DNA of 64,000 nt from Phaeotremella fagi. Taxonomy: Eukaryota > Basidiomycota > Tremellomycetes > Tremellales > Phaeotremellaceae. How positions within the stretch are numbered: the first letter of the stretch is position 1; each line of letters starts with the position of its first letter. Position numbers and translations under genes: made by a program. The notes beneath the pieces were generated by a model. It searched no databases, had not been told where the DNA came from, and saw nothing but the letters and a program-made list of their open reading frames with translations. Below, in pieces: positions 45,745 to 60,709 of the stretch. The stretch is from the NCBI GenBank assembly GCA_001599715.1, contig BCHU01000009.1, positions 248,001 to 312,000 on the forward strand. The letters are read 5' to 3'.

Positions 45745-48700
45745 AATGGGAAAGAGAAGAAGAAGAAAGAAAGAAGACGAGACCTGCTCGAAATAGATTT
45801 ATTTAACGAGGTCGTGAAAATAGATCAGTCGATAATCAAATAAATATAATTCAGTAAGGTGAAGGTGAAGGTCGTAATCAATTCCAATCGAGTCGGTACC
45901 AGGATGAACAAGTGATTTGTGTAATTATTGGATTGTAAAAGAAAGAGGGCGAGTTGGTCGGTATTGAAATAGTTATAGTAGTGGTAGTGGTTTTTGAGAT
46001 GGCGATGCAAATTGGTTGATTGTTGGTGTTGTTGATATCGTTAAATGAAGATAGACACGAGCGAGTTAACCAAAAAGTAAGCTCTCTTTTCTAGTTTCCA
46101 ATTTTAGATCAAGAAGAAGAATGATAAAGAGATTTGGAGGAACAACTAAACGAGCACGTCGAGAGTAGTGGTGATGGAAATGAAGTGAGATGAAAAGGAA
46201 TGAAATGAATGTCGTCGTCTAGACCGTCTTTTGATTTTTTGACTTTCAACAGATCATAGAGATGAGTTGATAGATCGTAAAGGCGAAACAAGGAAGGAGA
46301 AAACAAAAAGATATATATGAGAGAGAAAAAAGTTATAGTTGATATAGTGGAATCTTTAAATGAAATCCAAGTAACAACTAAATCCTGTACTACTTTTAAT
46401 AATTTAACTAAGAGAACCTCAAACCACGAGAAACCACGACGAGAGAAACAGGGAAGGGAAGGTGCCAACGCCAAAGGTCAAGCGAAGGCGAGGATTAGGA
46501 TAAATAAGTTAAGGATTTGGATAGGATGGGATGGGATTCCAATAACGTAGTGAATTTATTTCATTCGTCACGCACGAGTTTAGGGGGTGTTAGGGAAATA
46601 ACAAGTTGAGTTTGGTGGTGATTAAACCAACGGCATTCATTCAGTCAAGAAAATCTTGTTAGAACTTAACCCATCCCATTGAATTCCCCCGAAGGATGAT
46701 AGGTTCGGCGAGGGCGGGATGGGATGGGATAGCATTACTGTAGTGTAGTGCGAAGTGAAGGTGATAATGAATAAGTCAAAGGTAAAAGTAAGATCAGGGA
46801 ATGAGAAAAGGTAAAGATGTCACGAAAAGTAAACTTTTTGGTCATGTCACGTTCCTAGTGGAACTTGGAATTGATATTATTTGAGATTATAATATTATCC
46901 TAGTCTTGCTCTAAAGCACAGACGCGATTGACCATCCCACAAAGTATATCGAGATTTAATCTCTAAACCCTTTCAAACTGTCACATCCTTTTATTTCCCG
47001 GTGCCCAAAAGGTTACAGTTATGACGATGTATGGCTTGAACGCCCAACGCCAATTCCTGCCCTAAGGAAAAGAGCATCGCACCAAAGAGACAAACCAAGG
47101 AAACAGACAAAAAAAGAAATCCCAACGGATAGAATAAAATTCAAGGAAAACAGGAAAACCAGGAAAACCGGAGACAGGGAAATTTGAATTATAATGTGCC
47201 AAAAAATCACACTTACCTAGATCTTCTTTTCTCCTGCCAAAAGATTCAGAGAGTTCTCAACGCGCAGAGATAAGATTTTAAGGTTCTTTGATTAACGTTT
47301 AACGTCACTTTTTATGTGGGGCGTCAAAAAAAAAAGGATTCGATAGATTATCTCGTTATACGGGTACTAGAACTAGAACTTGATCAGTTTTTACTTTTGC
47401 AATGGACTAGAACAATTGGAGAAATCATGGTTTGGGAATTGATAAGAAGATTTCAATTGACAATTGAGATTTTTATGAAAAAGAAGGTACAGATGAAAGC
47501 TTCAGGGGGCGGCGGGGGGGAGTTGGAACTACCGGACAATGAAAATGACGATAATGAATTTGTTGATCACCGCAAAGTGTTTGAGTAGGTGGTAGAGTAC
47601 CAAGACTCGTAGGAATGGGAGAGAATAGTTTGGGCCAGAGAGTCCGAGACAATGAATGGAATGCCATCTGACCAAAAGATCAGACGACAAGACGAAGTAC
47701 CAGTCACCAAAACTCATTCCAGAGAATACAACCTATAGGTTCAATCCAACACGTTCCTCCAAGATGATTAAACCAATCACCGACCGTCCCAACCGGGACC
47801 GGGAAGTCCTTCAGGAGAACCCACACGTCCATGTCGATCAGGTCAAGGCCAGGACACGTCAAAACCTAATCCCACCAATAAAGCAAACAACTCAAAACGC
47901 CTCAACCAAAGCCCAGAAACAAAGAGAGTTGGAAAGGGAAAAATGAAAGTTTAGTCTCCAAGGCACAAATTAGATATTTGGATGATCGACGAATGAAAGC
48001 CGATCCCATTTAGAAAGGGAAGAAGTTTAACTTAACTTTGGAAGAAGTATAGTCTAAGCTAAAGATCCTTCTAAAGACGACCCCGGGATTGACAGGAACG
48101 TGAGGGATTGTTTGTGGATACCGATTTCTAGCTAAACTAGCGTTATCTGGCTCCAACAGGATCGACAAGGGTAGTCGGTGATAGAAGGAAATGACAGTCC
48201 AATTCCCGTAGTCAAATCATATTCTCCCACAAGCGATCGAAGATCATCATCGACACAGAACGAGAACCGAATAGAAGAGAGGAAAAGAAGAAGCCAATAG
48301 AGTTGAAAAGGATTTAAAGCGCCACGATGAAAGAAAACCTAAACTTACTTTTTTTCAGAGGTCTTTGTCTCTTTTTCTTCTTTTCGAGAACAATGAATTG
48401 TCTGTGCGGGGATTACGAGATTGGTTTTTTAACCTAAAGTTTATGATGTTATGAGCTATTGTGGTCACATGGATCGTAGATCGTTTCCACCACCCCCATT
48501 GTTCATTCTTTTCATTAACAATGAATAGGTGGGATTTGTGTGGCTAAAGATTTATCGGAAGCGAGTTACTTACGAATTGAGTCCTTTTTCTTTAATCGAG
48601 TTGTTGATCTATGTCTGGAGAGAGGATGAGGATAATCAAGATTGAAATTGACTTTGGGTGATAGCTGAAAGTAAAGTGTACAGTGTAAGTAACGATACGA

Positions 48701-51700
48701 TTAACAAACAAAACGTCAAGCAGAAGCAAGAACCGAATGACCAAGGTAGAAGATTCAAGGATACAATGAAAGTGATAAAGAAATGATACGATAAAGAAGA
48801 TAAGAATCGAATCACGAGAATCTGAAATTATAGAAATTCAAATAGGACCTACCCTTCAAACGTATCCCAAAAAACTCTTGACATCCAAAACAATCCTCGA
48901 AGGATTGGGAACTGATTTCTATGTACGACGAATGGGGATGTACCTAACGAAAAATAATTGTACCTAGTTTGAACCCCTTTTTTCAAACCAAACCAAATGT
49001 CCTCGAAGGATTTTCAACTGACGTCGATTGGTGCGGTTGGTAGGATGGATCGATATTGGATTGTCGATCTATGAGGGAATATTGTTGTGTTATTGAGAGG
49101 AACGAGCGGATTGTGGAAAATGGTTTTTTTCTTTTTGGCTTTCCGTTGAGGATCTTTCGGGAATCGTAACTGACTAACGATTGTGAAAGGGAAATAAAAT
49201 GTTTATGCTGCGGATGGTAGACTTGGTGATTGCTGTTCGATTGTGACTACCGTTGTTGATATGCTGAAATGAATTATACGTGGGTGGATATGGGAAATGT
49301 GTTGTGTGTATGAAGGATTCGTGGATTTTGTGCTTTGACTGTTGGAGTGGATTGTGAAATTAAATTATTAATTATGTGGTGTAGATACTTTTGATATTAT
49401 GTAGTTGTAGTAGTATAGGTGATACTTTTTTTTTAGGGGAAGAACGAAGGATGGATTGGTGGTGTTATATATGAATCATGATCCGTGACGATGAGTGGGA
49501 GTGACAGTGATTAATGAAATGAAATGGATACATATATAGTGAGAAGATGTTACATATCGATCAAATCTCGCATCCCCCATCACAGATCAAAGATCCCATC
49601 AACATCAAATCAGTGATCAGTGACTGAAAGGATAGTCCCTCGTACTAAGCTAGCTTAGCTTCACCGTTACTCACCATCACTCTCACTCTCACTTACATCA
49701 TGCATGGCGAATCACACACATCACTCTTTGACCTCTTACCTCGTTGCATGTGTATGTGTATGTGTATGCGTACGAGTCTTCGCACCAGGGTAGGGTACGG
49801 TATAGATCTCAGTGCATGAACAGTTTCATCCCACCGTGGCACCACTCACACCAAACCACTTCATCCATTCTCATTCTCAGTATAAACCAGACCATTACCT
49901 ATCTTTTAATTAAACATCTACATCAACCTTTATGGGAGCTATTCAAATCGTGACAAATGACCTTTTAACGCACAGATGTAACTTGGGAGGTACTGACCGT
50001 GCACTGTCTCAAACCTCAGACGAGCGGCTTTATGCGTATGCCTTGATGATTTGATGGTAACTTGTAAGTGTAACTTAGGGGGGTGATACCGACGAGGTGT
50101 CACTCCATGGGAATAGGGATGAGGACATAGGGGGCGAAGTAATGCAGTGAATCGATGAAGCAGTATCGATTCTTCCACAAGTAACTTTTGACCACTTGAA
50201 TCAAATTCCATAAATCAAAGTAACCACAACACCACTCGAAAAATTCATTCGGCCATTGAAGCGTTTGATAGAAAATTAATTAATAAATTTTAGTTCCTTA
50301 TGATGATCTACAAAAAGAGGTCTACCTACGACGAACTTGCAAAGGGTGGGTGACAAAAAGTTACCATCATCGTAAAGCGGCTAAGTAAGTTAAGTTACGA
50401 GTACGGACCTTGGTACCAAGTGTCAGTATCGTTTTGATCAACGACATCGAGTAGATTCATAGGCTGTGGTAATGTCTTGGAATTTTAAGAGTGTGACAGT
50501 GACTGATTTCCACATCTCATCTCAAACATGTAACAAAATCCATCAAGCGAATATAAACTGTCCACTGAGGAGTTACAGTAAACAGCAACGGTAACGGCAA
50601 CTATACAAGTGACATACATGCATGCATAGCGATACAAGTACATCTGAGGTACGGTACCTATCAGTCACCAACCAACTACGCCCAGTCGGTGATTTCGGTA
50701 TGATCTCGAGTCTATCAAATTCTCAACCAGATCTCAGTTCCGAAAACTCAACAAGTTCGTTACCAAGGTAACAAGAAATCTTTGACCCTTTGTAGATGTA
50801 GATCATCAGGATAAAGCTGAATTTTTAGGTAAAAACAAATTTCTTATTTTGATGCGATACTTAGCCACAGGTCACAGATCACGGTCAAACTGTCGAGTGC
50901 GAAACTGGATCGGGTGCAACAAACGGTGCAACATAGCGTTAGCGTACGGTACCTACGGTGCAATTCGTAGTCATCCTTAGCGGTCACGACGGGCTATGAA
51001 AGGTAAGATAAATCTCAGGAGTCAGGTAAAGAGCGTGGCGTCAGCAATGCTGGGGGTAAGTATCTATCCACTTACATCACTATCGCGAATGCCAATACCG
51101 TGATTCATTAAAACATGACAGCATGGGAAAAATAAACTGACGTTCTTCCAGACAATCATTTGGTAAAGAAGCTACTTAACAGTATTCACTCTATCCGCAC
51201 AATTTCGTAACAAAAGTTGGTTTTGGGGTTAGTCACAGAAATTACGTTAGGTTTCTCGTAGGGCTGTCTAGTTTTTTTGTCGTACATCAATTCCACGATC
51301 AGATGCTTGGATGTTATCATCGATAGGATTTAATTATCTACTAAGTGGTGTGTTGTTCGGGTTTGGTGTAGTTTACAACTGCGCTGCTTCCCGCTGTATA
51401 GCTTTCAGTTATTTTTGCACACCTCGCATCGTTTGGTAGGTACCGATTAATTATCGGATGAGAATAGTTAGTTAATCGACTGGGGAGTCGCATGTACTTG
51501 TACTTGTGCACTATGAAACTGAAATCAAACATGGACCATGGATTGGTTTGGGGTTTGGTAACGGTCAATCTCAGTCGCCCAGTTCTAAAACCTCAGTATG
51601 GGTTACTGATTCATAAGTTAACTAAAGTAGTGGTACAGGTGAGATGTCAGAAACACGCCAAAGTTTAAGGTCACTCTTAACCCCCGTTCAATTGAGTTGT

Positions 51701-52023
51701 TCAATCGCTTGTCTTACCATTTAAGTACGATACCTCGCACTTGTTCGTGATTCTCGTCGCGTCGATGTTCACCATGTTACCGCGATCACAACTATGGACT
51801 TACAGTAACTTGGTACCAAGCTCTCACGATGCAATGAATCGTCTCAAAGAGCCAAGCTCGACATAACGGTCAAAAGAAATTCATAGCAAGAAACACCACC
51901 ATCTAAGTATATACCATTTATCTAAATGTATAAACAAATATCTAAAAGTATAAACAATTATCTAAAGAAAAGTATGAACAAACCAAGCCAAACCCGAATC
52001 ACAAAGCACAATCGTAAAAACCA
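45745..52023. promoter_or_regulatory. 6.3-kb gene-free stretch upstream of the cyclin
   Basis: This is by far the longest interval without a convincing gene here. The 100 bases before the cyclin ATG are CT-rich on the coding strand, as in a long leader. On the minus strand, consensus GTAAGT donors lie at 47216, 48348 and 48573, compatible with leader introns but close to chance. ACGCG cores (MCB-like) lie at 46922-46926 and 47260-47264. The half towards 52 kb should include the 3' UTR of the next gene and possibly far-upstream elements; it is enriched in GGTACC. Frames such as 47316-47588 and 47656-47946 have no protein character. A non-coding transcript cannot be excluded. Confidence 0.5.
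50412..51817. repeat. cluster of five GGTACC sites
   Basis: GGTACC occurs at 50412-50417, 50653-50658, 50948-50953, 51439-51444 and 51812-51817. The first and last lie in the same 12-base palindrome CTTGGTACCAAG (50409-50420, 51809-51820); the second and third share ACGGTACCTA. Outside this interval the hexamer is rare in the window. Confidence 0.6.
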
Positions 52024-54090
52024 TTAAACCGCACCAACGACTTTAACAGCTGTTCGAGCGTCCAAAGCCACCCCCAAACATTTAACCCATTCAACGACCT
52101 CGTTCTTCTCATGAGAATTACCCTCCATTTGATTCATAAGATGTAAAACACGTTCAACGTCGTTTTTCATCGATAACCCAATCTTTCTCGACCAATCCTC
52201 AGCAGTTCCAAAACCCGACAACACTTTATGTTCGTATTCCACCAAACTCAAACCGAGATTTTCGTTTGGTGATTTGATTCTAAGTGGGTTGGTTGGCATG
52301 AAAGATGTTAATTGAGTGTTTACTTTTTTGATCAGAATGGTGAACAGAGTGATAGCTGGTAAATCTTCCAAAGCGTCATCTAACGTTTCTTCAGATTCTA
52401 GATCTTGGTCGTCGCGGATTCTTCGGAGGGCTGATAACAATCTTGAAGATGAATTCGGAGAATTCATGGCGGACGAAACTGTTCTTAACGATGTTAAAGC
52501 TTCCATCGCTTCGAACAATGCTTCACGAGCTAGATGTTCTGTAGAGTTTGAATCGACAGGTGCTGAAGTTGGAGGTTGGACCAGACCGTTGACCAATCTT
52601 TTAACTAATCCCTCGAGAGACAGTAATGCATGAGTGGTGAAATCCATTCTGATTCCATTGGCATGAGTTGGTCGAGGTGGTGAGGGAGGTCTTGATTGAA
52701 CTCGAGACGGAAGGATCGATAATGGATTAGCCAATTTGGCAGCCACTCCAACAGGTGCAGGGACTGTTGATTCTTTACCTAATCCAGCTAAAGCTTTGGC
52801 GACACTTGTAGGTGAAGGTGGTCGACCGTTCTTTGATGTTGGTGAGAGATCTTTATCAGATGTGATACACATTCCCTTCCAGATTACAGCAACCACAACA
52901 CCGGTCACCCAACCTTCTCCATCGTCTTGACACGGTCCAGCGATAGTTTCTAAAACTCTACGACTGGCATCAACACGATTAGCGAAATGTTGTAAACAAA
53001 CTGGAATAGTCAATTGTCGAGATACACCAGATTGTGAAATTTCTTTGGTAAGTCTAGAGATAGGTTGACTTGAATGTTCTTTGGTGATTGGTACGACCCC
53101 GTTGGCGGTGTTTGGTGTTGGAATCGTAGCCAAACCAATGACTTTACCACCTGGTGGTGATGTACCTTCAGTTCTACCGATGCTATTAACGAGATCACGT
53201 TTAAGCCCACCAAGTAGTGGTTGAACGACTTTACCAACGACCAAATCGAATTTATCCATAACAGGTCGAAGAGTTTCTTGAACGAATCGTGGCCATTTAC
53301 CAGTTTCCAAAGTTTGTTCGAGAACTTCACAAGTTTCCCAAGCTGCGTGAGCGATTGAGACTGCGTAAAGCTGGGTTGTGTTTAGAGGATTTGAAGTGGA
53401 TCCTGGTAGATTCAAAGTGAGAGGTGAGGCGAAAGATGGATCGGTTAACGCTGGAAGGAGAAGGGATTCAAGGCGTGACAAGTAGATTGAAAGAGATCGT
53501 ACGGCAGTGCGAAGAACTGCTCGAATGAGGTAAGCGTCGGAAGGAGGGAAAGGCAGTTCACTGAGATTGTCAATACGATACGTAGCTACATTGGGATTTA
53601 CTCACTGAACTACACTTTCACCAACAGACCAACCACTTCCTTTGCGGAATCCTTTTTTAGCCTTGAAATCCACTCCCAAACACGCTTTGTTGACGGTCTC
53701 GTTAAGTCTGAGACCTAGGACGTCCATGTAACCGCCTTGTGGACCACCTTCAGCGGGGACCGCACCTGGTAACGGAGTTTGGGGAGCTCGAGGTGTAGCA
53801 GGTCGACTTGCAGGAGGTGAATGACCCTTAACACCACCAAGGGGTTGAGAAGATATAATATGACCGTTACTTGGGGTACTAGAGATATGGAGACCAGCAA
53901 CTTTATCATTAAGTTGTCGACTGAGAGATCGAGATCTAGGTTTGGTCGGATCTATGAGAGGAGGACCCATACCTGATGGTTGAGTGATGGCGCCAGAGGC
54001 AGAGGAATTTGAGGGTTGAATAGAAGGAGGTGCAGGTGAAGCGGATCGAGAAGGTCGGTTAAGGATAGGTAGAGTGCGTAGAGCTTGCAT
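52024..54090 (-). CDS. uncharacterised protein, helical C-terminal region
   Basis: I do not recognise this protein. It starts MQALRTLPILNRPSRSASPA at 54090 with a disordered Ser/Pro region, then GGYMDVLGLRLNETVNKACL and VDFKAKKGFRKGSGWSVGES. An intron (about 53.49-53.60 kb) joins to ELPFPPSDAYLIRAVLRTAV and a long helical exon (52024-53481) with ASPLTLNLPGSTSNPLNTTQ, AVSIAHAAWETCEVLEQTLE, HFANRVDASRRVLETIAGPC, TTHALLSLEGLVKRLVNGLV, TLFTILIKKVNTQLTSFMPT and a C-terminus WVKCLGVALDARTAVKVVGA. It has the feel of a soluble helical scaffold. There is no membrane segment or signal peptide. The gene is secure, the function unknown. Confidence 0.83.
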
Positions 54091-55468
54091 TTTGGCGATA
54101 GATTGAATTGGAGATTTGATAGATAAGAATGGCCAATGAAGTTGATTGTCTGATTGAATCAACCTTCAACAGCCAGGATAAGATTAATGTTGATGAGATT
54201 TATCCCATTCGAAATGATAGGAATTAAAATTATATGTTTCAATAATAATTATCCAATGTTATGGAGTTGGATGATCTCCTTTTATGTGTTTTCGGGGTGT
54301 AAGTCAAATTATGGGGGTTTGCCACCGCTGGCAAGAAGTGTTTGGATGAGTGGTGGGATGCGAAGTAGAGCTGATGGGGAGATGGAGCTGTGTTTTTGAG
54401 TTAGCATTTGGTTTGAAGTGGGATGGTAAGGTGGGAGGAAGTCATAGCAGTACAAGTCAACGTTTTGATCGCGTGTCATTAGGACAAAGGGGCGAGGAGA
54501 AGGGAAAAAAGGAAAAGTGATTCTGACACATTTCATGACGACTTGGGCAGTCGAAACTGGATCTGAGATTGAAAGGGCAAGTGACGGGGGTGTAATCGAA
54601 GACCATTGTAAGAAGAACGTCAACTTACAGTCTACCTTCGCCCTTTAGATTGTTCTTAGAATAGTTTCGTATAGGAAGATGTTTCTTCATTTATTATGAA
54701 TGTGTAGAATGATCTTATCTACGTCGAGTAGGTGTAAGTGTAGGTGTTGGTTGTTGTTGTTGTTGTTGTTGTTGTTGTTGGGTTGAGTTGAATGTATATC
54801 TCTTAAAGAGAAAGGTTGATGATTGTAAGAAAAGAAAGAGAAGAAAGAGAAGAAAGCTAACTAACTATATACCATTGTCTCAGCATCATACATGACGGAA
54901 TCAAAAAAATTAAAATTAACTCTGTTTACTAAATTGAATTCTGATTGGCTGGCTGGTTGGAGTGGCAGCGATAGGAGAGTGATTTACAGTGACTATAACA
55001 GTGACAAGTATTAGGTATCAGTCTAATAAAGTGTCAAGCATGGACGTGTGGTCTTAACAAGACGGAGATGATCCAACGGGATCAGAGACAAGAAACAAGG
55101 TAATTGATTCATGCATTACAACGATTCAGAATGAAGTGAATGCACTACCAGCATGTCGGACTGTTGCTTAGCATGAACCCCTCCGTTGTCCACGGGAATC
55201 CTGTCGGCCCTTCTGTCTGTTCCTCTTTCCAAACATACTGTACAAGTATCAGCTTAAACAATGAATATCTCGACTATGCATAGTTGTGGATTCTCTTTTC
55301 TATTCTGTAGTTAAGCAGAACCTATATCAATGTATATCTCCTTATACCCGTTAACCGGTCCGATATTCGCCACGACAAGGATCACGACTCAAAACCTACT
55401 TTCCAACAACACCAGAAAAACTCACCATTCAATCAAAAAGAATAACCTAACAACCAATTAATTCAAAA
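54091..55468. promoter_or_regulatory. divergent promoter region, unknown gene / AAT1
   Basis: These 1378 bases separate two divergent genes. They contain a TTG microsatellite (54751-54780), A-rich and GA-rich stretches at about 54.82-54.86 kb, and pyrimidine/AAC-rich leader sequence before the AAT1 ATG. No gene is seen on either strand. Confidence 0.55.
54751..54780 (+). repeat. (TTG)10 microsatellite
   Basis: Ten perfect TTG units lie in the divergent intergenic region and are not in a coding frame of any gene I accept. Confidence 0.9.
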
Positions 55469-57580
<2,112 letters not shown>

Positions 57581-57800
57581 ATGTTGAGGGGAAATGAGGA
57601 TTGATGTTGAGAAATCTTGATAGATAGATGTAGAGACAGGAGATAGTATCTTGAACCATTAAAATGCATAGTGTAGAGGAGGAGAAGACGTAGAAGATGA
57701 CTCAACTTGGTGTGCACGGACCATCACCATGATATAACGCGACTGCTTTTATTTCTTTCTTTCCTTTCAACCTTCATTTCTTCAAACATCATTAATAAAG

Positions 57801-60709
57801 ATGTATAACCAATACCTACCCAATAACAATAGGAGACCACCATACGATCTCCCAGGACCACTTCCAAGGGCGACGGCGAATTCATCTACATCCAGACTCC
57901 CCCAACCCCAATCTCGTGCTCAAATCCAACCCACCCAACGCAGATTTTCAATCACCCGTCCTTCCTCATCTCTATCAAGAGAAGAATTACAACCCACTTT
58001 AACTCCTCGAGCTCGGGTTTTACCTACCATCCAACACCAACCACAAACACCGAAATATAATTGGAAATCGACCACACCAACACCAGCTCCAGTTCCAGAG
58101 AGAGATGAAGATTATCGATATCCAGATTCACAGATTGATGATCGTTTCCACGAGGATGGAGGGGATCAAGGGGACCGGGAACGGGAGCAGAGTTGGGGTG
58201 GAGAGGCTCAACCTCCAGTCGGAAATGGTGGGGGTAGGGGGTTGGTTGATAGTTATAGACCTAATTGGAGGGGTGGGGAGGTGATCAAATCTACTCAAGA
58301 TGGTGCTGGGGAGGCGGGAGCTGGAGCTGGGGTTTTGAAGAATCAATCTAATGGTAAAGGCTTCGGGAGGGATATCCTAGCTGCTGTTAAAGGTATGTTT
58401 GGATGTACTCGTGGATTATGAATATTGATATAAGGTTTGATCACAGATATTCAAGAAAAGTTTAATAACGAAAATAGAAATCTTAGGGATCAACTTCATG
58501 ATCTTCAAACTGGTCAGAAAGCTCTTGCCACTAAAGAAGAAATCGTTGAAGGTGTTTGGGAGACTTGTGAGTTCCAAGTTCAATTTCTTTGGTGCAAGAT
58601 ATTTGAACGTGATTCTGATGCAAAGCGAACTCTTGTAGTACTTCCAGCTCTTCGAGAGGCTTTCCTTGATATCCAAACCAAGATTGATGAATCTGTTAAA
58701 AGTATTCCGGAGAGGTTATCTGAATTAGTGGCGGATTCTGTTCGACGGGTTATGGTTGAACGTGAGGAATTGGGTAAGGTTGAAAGAGCCAAAGAAGGGG
58801 AATATCATGAGGTAGGTGTGGATTTGAGTTACATAAAAGCAGTTAACACCTACCACCTACATAGCCCCTCTCCAAACTCCTCACCGTCCTAATCGACAAA
58901 CTCGGACCAATAGACGAAACCAATAAAAAACTCGATCTTTTTAAAGATTTCTCAAAAATCCTCGAAGGTATTACAGGATTAAAAAGCTCATTCGAAACAT
59001 TTCAGAATCAACAGAAACAAATGGTCACCCCTCTTACACCAGTTACCCCAGCTCCTGTTCCCGTATCTATACCACCAATCAACATTGTTTTACCTGAACC
59101 AAAGGATTTGGTCAGGATCTTCGATCAACCTGTTCAAGAGATTTTACGTACTTTCCAAAATCATTTGAATCTGATCAAAATCCCTGTTCAAGCTCTTGGT
59201 CAAGGTGGATCTGGAACGATTGCTGATCATCCTCAACAAGATGATCGACCATCTACATCTGGAACTCCATTTTTCACACCTGAAAATCAAGATTCAATGC
59301 CACTACCACAACCACCGATTGACAGACCTCATACTCCTGTTTCCAAAAGTAAGACACCTCAACGTCAGGTTCAACCACAACCAATACAACTAAACTCAAA
59401 TTCCAAAGACACACCCGCTGAACTAATCGAGACCAAACCACGCCTCCCCGAGATTTTCACTTCACCTCATCACACAAGAAGTAAATCAATTAGATTATCT
59501 CAGAAATCCACCAGTTCGTCTCCGCAACGAACTAAATCAAGAACACCAGTCGATTCTTTGGACGCTATCAGAACCTCATCTTTGGATAGTCATCCACTAC
59601 CAACTATCTCTGAAAACGATCCCCTCGAGATCGATAGTTCTGGTACTTCCGATGTGTTCGGTTCAAAGAAGGCTATCCCGTCAACCGTTAAACATAGTTA
59701 TAAACGTAAACGTTCGATTGTACCCTTGACAGTGGGCGAGAATTCAGAAAGAAGTAGTTCAAGTGGAAGTGGGAGCGGTAGTGGGAATTCTATTGTGATG
59801 ATTGATAAAAATGGTCAAGAGATCGAGGAACCTCCCAAAAAAAAGGGCAAAACGTCAACTCCAAAAGCAACTGGAGGTTCAAAGAATACCAAATCTACTA
59901 GCGGTAAAAAAACGAAATCAGTCTCTACTTCCAAGAATAATACCCCGAGGGGGACAGGTACACCTACTGCTTCTGATAGGAAAAATACGAAATCGGTTTT
60001 GAAGGTTAATGATGTACTAGGGTTGAATCCAAGATCCAACTCGAATTTGGAAAGTCCGGTTGAGGGTGAAAATCCAATCCTTTCTTCTGTCCAGATGATG
60101 AAAGAAAACAGTAGAACACCTTCGACATCGACTTCAGCTTCTACTTCTAATTCAACCTCGAAGAGTTATTCATACCAGGGAATGACATTGGCTACCAAAA
60201 ACATAATAAGATCGAATTTGTCAAAGGTTGATTCTCCTTTTAACTTGGGTCTCAATGCACTTTCCCCTACGACTCCGAGGGCAGGAACAATCGGCAAGAT
60301 CAACGATGAACCCACTCTATCAACGAATCTTACAAACGATGTCGATAAAAACACAAACCACATCGACAAAGGTAAATCGAAATTTGTCGATAAACAATAT
60401 AATCCCGATCCATCCAAAGAAACCACAAGCAACACCAAGAAATTCACCAGTTTGGGAGGATCTTCACCAAACGAAAGTCCTGAAAACAACAGTTTGTACA
60501 CCGCCAGTGAATCTTTACCAGAACTCAAGGATATTTTGAAAGATCTTCAAAATAGTGGTAATGAAATTGAGGAGGTTGAGGCTAGTGATCCCGTTGTTGC
60601 GTGAGTTGGAATTACGGTCTCGTTTGGATGATGTTGACGTTTGATTGTGCATTTTAGTCCATTTCAGAGATTTGGTTTCCAGACTCTTCATCGACCTTGG
60701 GCTAGGTAG
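57801..60709 (+). CDS. disordered protein with central coiled coil, function unknown
   Basis: The start is MYNQYLPNNNRRPPYDLPGP at 57801. A Pro/Arg/Gln-rich disordered region of about 200 residues ends GRDILAAVK at a GTATGT donor; the next exon begins DIQEKFNNENRNLRDQLHDL. A helical, probably coiled-coil region follows (IVEGVWETCEFQVQFLWCKI, IDESVKSIPERLSELVADSV, RRVMVEREELGKVERAKEGE), then after another intron KLLTVLIDKLGPIDETNKKL. The C-terminal 500 residues are Ser/Thr/Lys/Pro-rich with basic runs (HSYKRKRSIVPL, PPKKKGKTSTPKA), so nuclear localisation is likely. The frame appears to stop at 60604, but a GTGAGT...TTTTAG intron (60601-60657) adds a compact end, PFQRFGFQTLHRPWAR, stopping at 60709. 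I cannot assign a family. Confidence 0.8.

Noticed and set aside
47316..47946. Two plus-strand frames upstream of the cyclin
   Set aside because: Compositions are skewed and no family features or splice partners were found; treated as chance frames in non-coding DNA.
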